The position numbers were made by a program, and so were the translations under genes. Positions 18,880 to 28,208 of a stretch of 64,000 nucleotides of DNA are shown here, in pieces. Each line of letters begins with the position of its first letter. The first letter of the stretch is position 1. The stretch comes from Haloarcula sp. CBA1127 (GTDB taxonomy: Archaea; Halobacteriota; Halobacteria; Halobacteriales; Haloarculaceae). The stretch lies in assembly GCF_001485575.1 (NCBI RefSeq), contig NZ_BCNB01000006.1, positions 1,550,001-1,614,000 on the forward strand, in the 5' to 3' direction. The notes below the pieces were generated by a model. The model searched no databases, was not told where the DNA came from, and worked only from the letters and a program-made list of their open reading frames with translations.

Positions 18880-20460
18880 CTACCGTAGCACCGGTTCGTC
18901 GGCGAGGATTTTCCGAACAATGAAATCGAAGTTCTCGTTCCCTGGCTTGACCTCATCATGTTCCACTTTGAAATACTCGTTGTCGCCTGCGGACCGCGTC
19001 CTGAAGAACGGAAAGTCGATGTGCTTCCGTTCGAAGTAGACGTGTACGTACCGCTTCGCGCGTGCAACCATTTCTTCACCCATCTCCAGATTGCGAATGT
19101 CGCGTAGCAATCCGAAGTACTCGGCCTCCGTTTCCGGATCGAACGTGAAACCGAGATCGCGGTAATGGGTGTCCCCGGCGACGATAGTTGGGACACCTTC
19201 GTACGCCATCTCAAGGCCAACGGTAGAGTTGTATACGACCCCTGCGTCCAGATCACGAATGAGTGCGTACGTATCGATGTCGGTATCCGGTGATAAGATT
19301 TCGAGATTGTCGGGGAGTGGGTCGTGGCCGTCACGGATCCGTCCTTCAACTGACTCGTCTGTACCGAACTTCGCCTCGGCGGGGTGGGTCTTCAAGACGA
19401 ACTGCACGTCATCGACACTCGACACGTGTTCGACTGTGTCATCTATCCAATCGAGTACGTCGGGGAAAACGAGTTCCTCGACTTCGAGAGAGGCGTCCCA
19501 GATCAGGTTCGTGAATATGCCGACCGTACAGTCAGCAGACGAGTCGAACGAGTTGTTGGTTCGAGCGGAGTAGTTGATCCTGACGTCAGAGCCTTCGGTT
19601 CTGGCAGCCATGATTTCTTCGACGCGGCGCTCCTCGCTAGCAGAGAGGGGTTCCGCTAACTCCGTCTGGAGCGTATCATGATCAGTAAAAAATGGTAATG
19701 AGGAGCGGTTTCCTGCGTCACCGAACAGGATAGTCCCCTCGCGGCGACCGACATCGTGACTGTACGACGTTACGCCGTGTTTCTGGGCGACTGCGAGATG
19801 GATCCCGCCGTGAACGTAGCGGTCGTCGTGTGCGAGAACAGCGTCGAACGGGTATTGCTCGAACAGCGCCTCGCACATGTCAACAAGGATAACCGCACTT
19901 CGGAGGAACCTGAGGTACGTTTCACGATGGTAGCTGTCCTCGAAGTCGACCGAGTGTCGCAAGAGGAAACGGCGAGTGGATGACATCGCGTAATCAGCGA
20001 CGGAAATTCCGCGATAAGTTTGGAGCGTTGTATCTACCTCCGGTGGACTGTACGTTTCACTGAGCAGCGACTCGATGGGGATGCCCTCGAGTCCGAACGC
20101 TGAAAGGAGTGACTGACCGGCGTAGTTACACACGTCACAGACCGCCTTCCCATCCTTCTCGCATGTCTTCCGTTGACAAAGATCGAGATCGGCGTGGCAA
20201 AGAGGAATAATCGGAGTGTAGCCCCGCGTCCGAAAGGCGTGTGCGAGAATACAGTATCGGAAGGAATTCAGCCCATCTTGCCCGCGCGTGAGGGGAATGA
20301 GGACGTACCCCTCATCTGTAGGCTCCGAATACGACTTTATACTTTCGTCCGTCAGATCCGCAAAGTCGTACTTCTGAGTAAAGTGATTCTCTAGCCGGAT
20401 TGCGGCCGATCCGAGACCGGCCCTAGAGAGAGTCTGATAGATCTGCCACTTCGAGAGCAT
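18880..20460 (-). CDS. Capsule-polysaccharide-biosynthesis-like protein with a cysteine cluster
   Basis: 526 residues from the ATG at 20460 (MLSKWQIYQTLSRAGLG). Longer in-frame extensions would run into the ABC transporter gene and are rejected. The C-terminal half resembles CDP-glycerol/Kdo-type capsule transferases: FVLKTHPAEAKF, then DAGVVYNSTVGLEMAYEGVP, followed by ...VAGDTHYRDLGFTFDP. Residues about 95-111 hold four cysteines spaced C-x4-C-x7-C-x2-C, which could bind a metal or cluster. It is convergent with the broken sulfatase gene and lies downstream of the ABC exporter. Donor sugar unknown. Confidence 0.68.
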   Translation of the reverse strand: MLSKWQIYQTLSRAGLGSAAIRLENHFTQKYDFADLTDESIKSYSEPTDEGYVLIPLTRGQDGLNSFRYCILAHAFRTRGYTPIIPLCHADLDLCQRKTCEKDGKAVCDVCNYAGQSLLSAFGLEGIPIESLLSETYSPPEVDTTLQTYRGISVADYAMSSTRRFLLRHSVDFEDSYHRETYLRFLRSAVILVDMCEALFEQYPFDAVLAHDDRYVHGGIHLAVAQKHGVTSYSHDVGRREGTILFGDAGNRSSLPFFTDHDTLQTELAEPLSASEERRVEEIMAARTEGSDVRINYSARTNNSFDSSADCTVGIFTNLIWDASLEVEELVFPDVLDWIDDTVEHVSSVDDVQFVLKTHPAEAKFGTDESVEGRIRDGHDPLPDNLEILSPDTDIDTYALIRDLDAGVVYNSTVGLEMAYEGVPTIVAGDTHYRDLGFTFDPETEAEYFGLLRDIRNLEMGEEMVARAKRYVHVYFERKHIDFPFFRTRSAGDNEYFKVEHDEVKPGNENFDFIVRKILADEPVLR

Positions 20461-20530
20461 AGGGATGCTCAAGTCGGTGGAATTTAAAAACGCTTGGAAT
20501 AACGCCAGTGCGGTTTCTTGACGAGGTGAA

Positions 20531-22321
20531 TCAGGGCGACCGGATTTGCGTTCGATACATCGAGGCGTACATTCCATCCTGCTCAAGTAACTCGTCGTGG
20601 GGGCCCACTTCCCGGACCCCGCCATCGTCTACAACGTAAATCCGGTCCGCATCCGTGATCGTCGAGAGACGGTGCGCGATGACGACGAGCATGACGTCAT
20701 CGCGACGCTCGATGCGTTCGTGTATTTCCTCTTCGAGGTGCGAGTCCAGATCACTCGTCGCCTCGTCGAGAACCAGAATTTCCGCGTCCTTGAGCACGGC
20801 TCTCGCGATGGAAATTCGCTGTCGCTGGCCACCCGAGAGTCGGACCCCGTCGTCACCGAGCACGGTGTCGAATCCGTTCGGTAGTTCGTCGAGGAACTCC
20901 GTCACCTGCGCCGCTCGACAGGCCGCTTCGACCTCCTCCTTGGTCGCATCCCTGTCAGCGACGGTCACATTTTTCCAGAGCGTATCGTTGAAAATGTACG
21001 GTTGCTGGCGGACAACCGAGAGCCGCTGGCGCCACTCGTCAAGTTTGTAGGTCTCGATTGGTACGTCGTTGGCCGTGATGGTCCCTGTGTCGGGGTCGTA
21101 GAAACGAGCGAGAAGCGAGACGATGGTCGACTTCCCGGCCCCGGAGCCACCGGCGAACGCGACGAATTCGCCTTGCTCGATCGCGAAGGAAATATCGTCC
21201 AGTACGGTTTCATCTTGATATGCAAAGGTGACATCGCGGAAGGAAACGCTTTCGAGCTGATCGGGGCATGGGTCCCCGTCGGAACCCGGTTCCTTCCGGT
21301 CCGCTAGTTCGTCGACGAACGTCTGGGTCCGAATGAGGTGTGGCAGGTGTCCTTCGATCTGGTAGAACTGGTTGTTGATTGTACTAACTCGGGGTGCGAG
21401 TCGGAAGACTGCGAACAAGAGCAGTCCCAGTCCACCGAACGAAAGAGTAGAATACTCGAGGAACGCGTACAGCGAAGCGAAGATTGTGACGGCTATGGTG
21501 AACTGATAGAAGTGATCGATCGCAGACCGGTTCCGATATAGTTGGATCGTCGAATCGGTATACTTCTGAACCGATTCAAGGAAGTCGTCCATTAGTTCGT
21601 CCGAGAGCGCAAAGAGTTTCACGTCGCGGATGCCCTGCGTCCCGGCCTGAACGACCGTCTGTATCTCGTGATTCGCGTCGGCGACCCGATCACCGACGGA
21701 GTAGCCGGACTCGACCATTTTCCGCGCGAAATAGAAGAGGCCACCGAGGAAAACGGCTGCCACGATCAGGAACTTCGGTGCCAAATAGACCACTATCGCC
21801 ACGTAAATCAAACTCATAAACGCTTGTTTGAGGATCTCGACGAGCCACTGGATCATTTGACCAGCATACTCGGCTTGCGTCACTATCGTATTGAGGATGT
21901 CGTCGGAACCCTTTTCATCGAAGTACGCAATCTCGGTATCGAGTGCCCGGTTGAAGGCCGTTGTCTGCAGGTGACGGACGTAATCTGTTCGGAGATAGGC
22001 CTTCAACCAGTCGACGACAAAACTGGACCCGTACCGAACACCCATGACGGTGATAACACCGACGATGATGTACTCGAGTGAGAACGGAATTCCTAGAACG
22101 TCGTAGAGCGTAACGAACGCCTCAACGAATTGGCTCTGGTCGGACGAAGACGTTTGCCCTCGGGTGACCTCAATGATGGGAAGAATGAAACTGAGACCGA
22201 TACCCTCCAGCACGGCGGCTACCAGACTCATCCCAAGAATGGCGAGTGTCGTCAGCGGCCGATGACGAGCGACGTGTTCGAGCGCAGCTAGCTTCTCCCG
22301 CTGCGAGGCTTCGTTGTTCAT
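20531..22321 (-). CDS. ABC exporter, MsbA/PglK-type (candidate lipid-linked glycan flippase)
   Basis: 596 residues from the ATG at 22321 (MNNEASQREKLAALEHVAR); the 15-codon upstream extension is not typical. The N-terminal half carries about six hydrophobic segments. The C-terminal nucleotide-binding domain has Walker A GGSGAGKST near residue 390, signature LSGGQRQRISIARA near 493, Walker B ILVLDEATSDLDSH and switch VIAHRLSTI. A fused TMD-NBD half-transporter inside a glycan island suggests flipping of lipid-linked saccharides. It precedes the capsule-like gene on the same strand and diverges from the nonulosonate operon. Confidence 0.88.
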   Translation of the reverse strand: MNNEASQREKLAALEHVARHRPLTTLAILGMSLVAAVLEGIGLSFILPIIEVTRGQTSSSDQSQFVEAFVTLYDVLGIPFSLEYIIVGVITVMGVRYGSSFVVDWLKAYLRTDYVRHLQTTAFNRALDTEIAYFDEKGSDDILNTIVTQAEYAGQMIQWLVEILKQAFMSLIYVAIVVYLAPKFLIVAAVFLGGLFYFARKMVESGYSVGDRVADANHEIQTVVQAGTQGIRDVKLFALSDELMDDFLESVQKYTDSTIQLYRNRSAIDHFYQFTIAVTIFASLYAFLEYSTLSFGGLGLLLFAVFRLAPRVSTINNQFYQIEGHLPHLIRTQTFVDELADRKEPGSDGDPCPDQLESVSFRDVTFAYQDETVLDDISFAIEQGEFVAFAGGSGAGKSTIVSLLARFYDPDTGTITANDVPIETYKLDEWRQRLSVVRQQPYIFNDTLWKNVTVADRDATKEEVEAACRAAQVTEFLDELPNGFDTVLGDDGVRLSGGQRQRISIARAVLKDAEILVLDEATSDLDSHLEEEIHERIERRDDVMLVVIAHRLSTITDADRIYVVDDGGVREVGPHDELLEQDGMYASMYRTQIRSP

Positions 22322-22646
22322 TTGTTTAGGAAAGCAGAGTTCAATCGGCGGTGGACCCTCTACCAATAAAAACGATCCGATCCGCTAGCCGTCGCCCCCG
22401 GGATATGGCATCTTGCCGTGGGTATAGTCCGCAAGCACGTCGGCAGACACGATCATAGCCAGGTGTGGTACGTGATTCGATCGGAATCGAATGTGTTTGG
22501 CCGCGATTGTCCCATTCTACCAGCGCTGGCGCCGCCTCGTTCGATCACAGATCTACCAACGCTCACCCACGACCGGGGAAGCATGGGGGAGACAGTGGTC
22601 GCCATACGTCGATATATTCTTATCCGATGGTGAGTTGTACTCATTC

Positions 22647-23675
22647 ATGACTGCAGACACTGGTTTGGAACCCCACTGCAAAGTTATCGCGGAGGCGGGT
22701 GTGAACCACAACGGCGATATCGAGATAGCGAAAGACCTTGTGGACGCAGCCGCTTCCGCCGGTGCTGACGCGGTCAAATTTCAGACCTTCCAGCCGAAAG
22801 AAGTCGCGACAGCTCAGACGGAGCAGGCCGACTATCAGAAGGAACGGGATGCCAGCACAAACCAGTACGAAATGCTGGACAACGTAAAACTGCGAGAAGA
22901 AGATCACGACGTCCTGATGGAATATTGCCAGGAAGTTGGGATCGAATTCATGTCTACGCCGTACGACCCGGAGAGCGTAGAAATTCTTGAATCCACCGGC
23001 GTTGATCGGTATAAAGTCGCCTCGGCCGACATCGTGAATAAACCCCTCTTGAGCGCGATCGCAGAAACAGGAAAGCCCGTCATCCTCTCCACGGGGATGG
23101 CAAACCTTGGTGAAATTGAACGCGCAGTCGAGTTCCTCCGGTCTCGAAATTGCGAGGACGTCACTCTCTTGCACTGCGTTTCATCGTATCCAGCTAAGGC
23201 CACCCAGCTCAATATGCGATTTATCGAGACTCTCGCAACGGCGTTCCCCGGGCAGGTCGGGTTTTCGGACCATACGAGGGGGGTCGTGGCTCCAGTCTTG
23301 GCGATGGGATACGGAGCCTCTGTGATTGAAAAGCACTTCACTCTAGACCGGGGGATGGAGGGGCCGGACCACTACGCGTCGTTAGAACCCGATGAACTCT
23401 CGCAGATGGTGGACAACGTGCGATTCGCAGAGAAGGCGATCGGAAGTACTCGTCGGTTGATCTCCACAGTGGAACGGAACAACAAACACTCCATGCGCCG
23501 GAGCTTACACGCCAGTCGCGATATCGAATCTGGTGCGGCTATCTCTCCCGACGACTTGTTGATCGTCCGCCCAGACGAAGGAATAGATCCGTGGAATTAC
23601 GACGATGTCGTCGGTAAGTCTACCACGCAGGAGATCCCCAAGCATGCACCGGTTACGTGGGACCACATCGCATGA
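22647..23675 (+). CDS. NeuB-family nonulosonate synthase (legionaminate/sialate synthase-like)
   Basis: 342 residues from the ATG at 22647. An upstream in-frame extension of 52 codons to 22491 is rejected because it lacks the NeuB start. It condenses a six-carbon N-acyl sugar with phosphoenolpyruvate to give a nine-carbon nonulosonic acid. The TIM barrel shows KVIAEAGVNHNGDIEIAKDL, AVKFQTFQ, MSTPYDPES, VILSTGMANLGEI, GFSDHTRG and IEKHFTLDR. A SAF antifreeze-like domain follows (RRSLHASRDIESGAAISPDD). It starts the nonulosonate module and overlaps the next gene by ATGA. Confidence 0.9.
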   Translation: MTADTGLEPHCKVIAEAGVNHNGDIEIAKDLVDAAASAGADAVKFQTFQPKEVATAQTEQADYQKERDASTNQYEMLDNVKLREEDHDVLMEYCQEVGIEFMSTPYDPESVEILESTGVDRYKVASADIVNKPLLSAIAETGKPVILSTGMANLGEIERAVEFLRSRNCEDVTLLHCVSSYPAKATQLNMRFIETLATAFPGQVGFSDHTRGVVAPVLAMGYGASVIEKHFTLDRGMEGPDHYASLEPDELSQMVDNVRFAEKAIGSTRRLISTVERNNKHSMRRSLHASRDIESGAAISPDDLLIVRPDEGIDPWNYDDVVGKSTTQEIPKHAPVTWDHIA

Positions 23676-24508
23676 TATGTGCATCAACGCAATGTCTTCC
23701 AGACACCGGGATGGAGGAGACACTAATGGCGTACTCTCGGGCCGACATCGAAAACGTCGAACTCGGCTACTGCAGCGAAAAGGATGTAGATGTCTCGGCG
23801 CTAGTTGAGGAGTATTCGTTCAATTTCGTTGCCCACAATTACTTTCTCCCCGTTCAGGACGAGTTCATCCTGAACCTCGCATCGCCGGACGAGTCCCTGC
23901 GACGACAAAGCGTCGACTACGTCAAGGACGCGATCACCTTCTGCGAGAAGCACGATATACCGCGGTACACGTTCCACGGCGGGTTCAGAGTCGACCCGGA
24001 TCTGTCCCTGACATTCCCTAAGCAGTCGCCACCCGACTACGAAACGTGCTTCGAACGGTTTCTTTCGTCACTGCGGTCTGTAATTGACCATGCGACGTCG
24101 ACCGACGTGTCGATCTCGATCGAGAACAACGTCGTCACCACGGAGAACGTGGTCGGAGGAGACCCCCTCCTCATGTTTTGTCGACCTGACGAGTTCAGTC
24201 GTTTATTCGAGGAGGTAGACCCATCTGACTGCGGCGTTTTACTCGACACTGGCCATCTGAACGTGTCCTCACAGACCTTTGATTACCATAAGTCAAGAGT
24301 CGTACAAGAAGTAGCAGACTATCTCGATTGTCTCCATCTGCATACAAATAACGGACGCGTTGACCAACACGACGCGGTCAATCCAACCGACGACGACATA
24401 CCCGTGTCGTCGATGTCAGGGCTGACTCGGGTAGTCGAATCACATCACGGGAACGCAAGAGACTTAAAACAACTGTTGGTACGCTTAGGCGCTAAGAGTG
24501 AACGGTGA
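23672..24508 (+). CDS. TIM-barrel sugar isomerase/epimerase-like (AP-endonuclease-2 fold) protein
   Basis: 278 residues starting at the ATG that overlaps the synthase stop. The xylose-isomerase-like / endonuclease IV-like fold is suggested by VELGYCSEKDVDV, YTFHGGFRVDPDL, SISIENNVV, CGVLLDTGHLNV and CLHLHTNNGRVDQHDA, in which His, Glu and Asp residues would ligate a metal. It is sandwiched between the nonulosonate synthase and a formyltransferase with overlapping starts and stops, so it probably acts on the same sugar. No hydrolysing 2-epimerase gene is visible in the window, and this protein could supply a missing isomerisation, but that is speculation. Confidence 0.7.
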   Translation: MICASTQCLPDTGMEETLMAYSRADIENVELGYCSEKDVDVSALVEEYSFNFVAHNYFLPVQDEFILNLASPDESLRRQSVDYVKDAITFCEKHDIPRYTFHGGFRVDPDLSLTFPKQSPPDYETCFERFLSSLRSVIDHATSTDVSISIENNVVTTENVVGGDPLLMFCRPDEFSRLFEEVDPSDCGVLLDTGHLNVSSQTFDYHKSRVVQEVADYLDCLHLHTNNGRVDQHDAVNPTDDDIPVSSMSGLTRVVESHHGNARDLKQLLVRLGAKSER

Positions 24509-25287
24509 TGATTGACACGAAAATTCTGTTGGCGACGTTCTATCGGTCTGGGATTCTAGCGATCAGGCAGTTGTTGAATAGTGGCTTCGAAAAAGAGCAA
24601 CTTCGCGTCCTGACCTACGATATTGAGCGGAACGAAGAACTACTGGAGTTTCTCGAAAAGAAGGATATATCGTATAAGACCGACGACATTTCCGACCCCG
24701 ATACAGAGTCGTGGATCGAGGCCTTCAACCCAGACCTCATCTTTTCCCTCTACTATCGAGATAAGATTCCGAGCCGTATTCTCGATATTCCACAGTACGG
24801 TGGTGTGAATCTCCACCCATCGTTGCTCCCGCAGTACGCCGGTGTGCTGTCGGTGCCGTGGGCGATGGTCGAAGGTGAATCGCGTACCGGCTACACGTAC
24901 CACTACATGACAGACGAAATTGACACTGGGCCGATACTCAAGCAGGAAGAGGTCTCCATCGGGCCTACCGATACCGCTTATTCGCTCTACCACCGACTCA
25001 TCCACGCCGGAATGAGCAACTTCCTGCCAGTACTCGAATTAATCGTGGAAGAAGAGTACAGCGGCCGACCACAGACGGGGGTCGGCACGTATCACGGGCG
25101 AGGCGACCTTCCAAACGACGGAGTTATTAACCATCAGTGGTCTGACGATGAAATCGATCGATTCATCCGGGCGATGTACTACCCACCGTTTCGACCCGCA
25201 GTAGCCGAATTCGGCGGTCAGGAATTCGAAATAACGTCGATGGCGGAGTACCGTCGTCTCCGACGTCGACACGGTATCAAGCAATGA
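24508..25287 (+). CDS. Sugar N-formyltransferase-like (formyl_trans_N family)
   Basis: 259 residues, starting at the ATG that forms TGATG with the previous stop; a GTG one codon upstream is an alternative. The formyltransferase core has the catalytic Asn-His in GGVNLHPSLLPQYAG (about residues 95-110) and the Asp in MTDEIDTGPILKQEE, as in 10-formyl-THF-dependent sugar and Met-tRNA formyltransferases. It is shorter than methionyl-tRNA formyltransferase and sits between NeuB-like and NeuA-like genes. An amino sugar of the nonulosonate pathway is therefore the likely acceptor, giving an N-formyl nonulosonate. Confidence 0.82.
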   Translation: MIDTKILLATFYRSGILAIRQLLNSGFEKEQLRVLTYDIERNEELLEFLEKKDISYKTDDISDPDTESWIEAFNPDLIFSLYYRDKIPSRILDIPQYGGVNLHPSLLPQYAGVLSVPWAMVEGESRTGYTYHYMTDEIDTGPILKQEEVSIGPTDTAYSLYHRLIHAGMSNFLPVLELIVEEEYSGRPQTGVGTYHGRGDLPNDGVINHQWSDDEIDRFIRAMYYPPFRPAVAEFGGQEFEITSMAEYRRLRRRHGIKQ

Positions 25288-25988
25288 CGTGTGACGTATT
25301 CGCCGTAATTCCGGCGCGTGGGGGGTCAAAGCGGATACCGAAAAAGAACATCAAGGAAGTGGCTGGAAAACCCCTCATCGCCCACACGGTGGAGCAGGCG
25401 AACGAAGCGACAACGATAGACAGAGTGATTGTCTCGACTGACGACGAGGAGATAGCCTCAGTAGCACGCGAGTACGGCGGGGAAATCCCTTTTATAAGGC
25501 CGGCCAGACTAGCAACGGATGAGACACCGGGGCCACCGGTCATCCAACACGCGCTCGACTGGATCGAAAAACAACAGGAACCGCCGACCGTGGTTGTAAA
25601 GTTGCAAGCTACTTCTCCACTCCGTCGAGTAGATGACATCGACCAGGCAGTACGGAAGCTGCAAAACGACGAGGCTGCGAAGTCGGTCATCTCCGTGACT
25701 GAGTTTGAGCAACCACCATTCTGGGCAGTGGAACCTGACGATGACGGGTACCTGCATACGTACTTCGATAGGGACGTCCTTTGGACTGACGACATTCCAC
25801 GTAGCCAGGACCTTCCAGCTTTGCGCTGCCCGAACGGGGCCATCTTTGCCGCGCGGAGGAACGCTTTTATTGAACACGAATCATTCTATACCGATGCCAC
25901 GGTCCCATTCGAAATGCCAAGAGACCGATCAATTGATATTGACGAACCGATAGACCTAGAGATAGTCAGGACTCTTGCAGAGAAATGA
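25284..25988 (+). CDS. CMP-nonulosonate cytidylyltransferase (NeuA/LegF-like)
   Basis: 234 residues. It activates a nonulosonic acid to its CMP derivative, using CTP. The N-terminal nucleotide-binding loop IPARGGSKRIPKKNI (residues about 8-22) is diagnostic; VIVSTDDEEIASVA, LQATSPLR and a C-terminal DIDEPIDLEI follow as in other family members. The ATG overlaps the formyltransferase stop by four bases. With the synthase and formyltransferase it forms a coupled four-gene operon. Confidence 0.9.
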   Translation: MTCDVFAVIPARGGSKRIPKKNIKEVAGKPLIAHTVEQANEATTIDRVIVSTDDEEIASVAREYGGEIPFIRPARLATDETPGPPVIQHALDWIEKQQEPPTVVVKLQATSPLRRVDDIDQAVRKLQNDEAAKSVISVTEFEQPPFWAVEPDDDGYLHTYFDRDVLWTDDIPRSQDLPALRCPNGAIFAARRNAFIEHESFYTDATVPFEMPRDRSIDIDEPIDLEIVRTLAEK

Positions 25989-26043
25989 AATGCAACGCGT
26001 ATAGTTTAAGAATGTACGATCACTGGCACGCTACTACTTATAC

Positions 26044-27126
26044 ATGATTCCGCTTGCAGAACCGACATTTGGGGACGCGGAGCGTTCCCGAGTGGTTGAC
26101 GCACTCGAACGCGGGTGGATTTCCCCGAAGGGCGAGTACGTCACGGAGTTCGAAGATGTATTCGGGGATTGGGTCGGGACCGAACACGCTTTCGCTACCT
26201 CGACCGGAACCGCTGCACTCCACCTTTCACTCCTGGCTGCCGGGATCGGCGAGGGAGACGAGGTAATCGTCCCGGACCTGACGTGGATCGCCTGTGCGAA
26301 CGTGGTGTCCTACGTCGGTGCAACGCCGGTGTTCGCGGATGTCGACCCGGACACATACACACTTGACCCCGCTAGCGTCCGTGAGCGTCTCACCGAAGAC
26401 ACCAAGGCGGTGATGCCGGTCCATCTCTACGGACAGCCCTGCGAGATGACGCCGATTCAACGGCTCGCAGACGAGCATGACCTCTTGGTCCTCGAGGACG
26501 CTGCCGAGGCACACGGCGCGACGTATCGTGGTCGACGTGTGGGGAGCGTCGGCGACGTCGGCTGTTTCAGCTTTTACGGGAATAAGATCCTCACCACCGG
26601 TCAGGGTGGGATGATAACGACGGACGACGACGAACTTGCAGAGCGAATACGCCTGCTCCGGCGGGACGGTATGTCGAGAGACAAGAAATACTACCACTTG
26701 GAGATCGGGTACAACTATCGACTGACGAACATACAGGCCGCGATCGGCGTTGGGCAGGTTGAGCGTGCCGACGCGATCCTTGAGAACAAACGCCGCGTTG
26801 CCGAGACATATCGCCGCGAGTTGACGACGCAGGACGTTCGCTTCCAGGCGACACCCGACTGGGGAGAGTCAGCCCACTGGATGGTCTCCCCGGTGTTTCG
26901 AACGACCGGACAGTTCGAGCGGGTGCGGAACGCACTCGCTGCTGCCGACGTAGAGACGCGGCCATTTTTCTACCCACTTCACGAGCAACCGCCCTACGCC
27001 GGGAGTGGAAGCGATTGCCCCGTGACGGAACGACTCCACGAGCGTGGGATGAATCTGCCGTCCGCTCCGAATCTTAATGATCAGATTATAATCGAGATAT
27101 GTGACGTTATCCGCGATGCCCTCTGA
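26044..27126 (+). CDS. PLP-dependent sugar aminotransferase (DegT/DnrJ/EryC1/StrS; LegC/PseC-like)
   Basis: 360 residues. It transaminates a 4-keto nucleotide sugar to the 4-amino sugar. The family start IPLAEPTFGDAERSRVVDAL, the cofactor region EHAFATSTGTAALHLSLLAAG, VLEDAAEAHGA, and the PLP-binding lysine in CFSFYGNKILTTGQGGMI are present. YNYRLTNIQAAIGVGQ and a C-terminal RGMNLPSAPNL complete it. It follows the cytidylyltransferase by 55 bases with its own probable TATA-like AT stretch before the ATG, and precedes the 4,6-dehydratase-like gene. Confidence 0.9.
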   Translation: MIPLAEPTFGDAERSRVVDALERGWISPKGEYVTEFEDVFGDWVGTEHAFATSTGTAALHLSLLAAGIGEGDEVIVPDLTWIACANVVSYVGATPVFADVDPDTYTLDPASVRERLTEDTKAVMPVHLYGQPCEMTPIQRLADEHDLLVLEDAAEAHGATYRGRRVGSVGDVGCFSFYGNKILTTGQGGMITTDDDELAERIRLLRRDGMSRDKKYYHLEIGYNYRLTNIQAAIGVGQVERADAILENKRRVAETYRRELTTQDVRFQATPDWGESAHWMVSPVFRTTGQFERVRNALAAADVETRPFFYPLHEQPPYAGSGSDCPVTERLHERGMNLPSAPNLNDQIIIEICDVIRDAL

Positions 27127-27176
27127 TCTCGGCATCGAGGCGAGAAGGTTATAATCCCCGAAAAAAACTACCCTGT

Positions 27177-28208
27177 ATGGTTACCGAACTCCAGAACGAG
27201 CGGGTGCTGGTTACTGGGGGCGCCGGCTTCATTGGTTCCGCTCTCGTCAAGCGACTGCTCGAGAACGACAACCACGTCACCGTCTTGGACAACTTCGTGA
27301 CGGGCGCTCTAGATAACTTACAAAATATCGTCAACCGAATCGAAGGAGAACGAGCCGACTTGGCGGACCACATCGACCTCGTCAGTGGCGACATCCTGCG
27401 GTCGGATCTGGCCGATTTGCTGGAGTCGAACGAGATCGACTACGTGTTCCACCTCGCTGCAGAACCATACATCCCGAGTTGCTATGACCGACCCACAGAC
27501 TTCTTTTCGGTCAACGCGAACGGGACGCTCAAACTGCTGCTCGCGTGCCGGGACGCTGGCGTTGAGCGCATCCTTACCTACTCGTCGTCGGAAGTGTACG
27601 GGACTGCACAGGAAGTCCCGATGAGCGAGTCCCACCGTACGTATCCGCAGTCAACCTATGCAGTCAGTAAACTCGCGGCCGACCGCCTCTGCTTTACGCT
27701 CTTCCATGAACAGGACGTCCCGGTCGTCATCCTCCGTCAGTTTAATTGCTACGGACCGCGCGAAACTCATCCCTACATAGTTCCCGAATTGATCGCACAG
27801 CTATCGACGGATAATCAGCTGTCGCTGGGGAACATCGAGGCGAGTCGTGACCTCACGTACGTCGAAGACGCAGTCCGCGGCGCCTCGAAGCTCATCAACT
27901 GTCCCGACGCGGAAGGAGAAGTCGTGAATCTCGGCTTCGGTGAGGACTACACTGTCGAGGAGCTTGCGCACATAATCGCAGAAGAAATGGGGCACGCCGA
28001 AGTGAGCATCGAGGTCGAACAGTCGCGGTTCCGACCGCTGGATGTCCAGCAGCTTCACTGTGATTATTCTAAGGCATCGAACCTGATCGATTACGAACCA
28101 CAGGTTGACATTCGTGAGGGGATACGGCGAACCATCGATTGGTACCGGGAAAACGGTGAATGGGTGTGGGAGCGGTCCCTGAAAGATCAGCTCTGGCCCG
28201 AAAACTAA
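27177..28208 (+). CDS. NAD-dependent nucleotide-sugar dehydratase/epimerase (SDR; LegB-like)
   Basis: 343 residues, extended short-chain dehydrogenase. The N-terminal Rossmann motif VTGGAGFIGSALVKRLLE, FHLAAEPYIPSC, YSSSEVYGTAQEVPMSES and the catalytic YAVSK are visible; the C-terminal substrate domain has PRETHPYIVPELIAQL. Together with the aminotransferase it would produce the 4-keto then 4-amino sugar precursor, as LegB and LegC do in legionaminate synthesis. Pure epimerase activity is an alternative. It is the last intact gene of the island; only decayed sequence follows. Confidence 0.87.
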   Translation: MVTELQNERVLVTGGAGFIGSALVKRLLENDNHVTVLDNFVTGALDNLQNIVNRIEGERADLADHIDLVSGDILRSDLADLLESNEIDYVFHLAAEPYIPSCYDRPTDFFSVNANGTLKLLLACRDAGVERILTYSSSEVYGTAQEVPMSESHRTYPQSTYAVSKLAADRLCFTLFHEQDVPVVILRQFNCYGPRETHPYIVPELIAQLSTDNQLSLGNIEASRDLTYVEDAVRGASKLINCPDAEGEVVNLGFGEDYTVEELAHIIAEEMGHAEVSIEVEQSRFRPLDVQQLHCDYSKASNLIDYEPQVDIREGIRRTIDWYRENGEWVWERSLKDQLWPEN

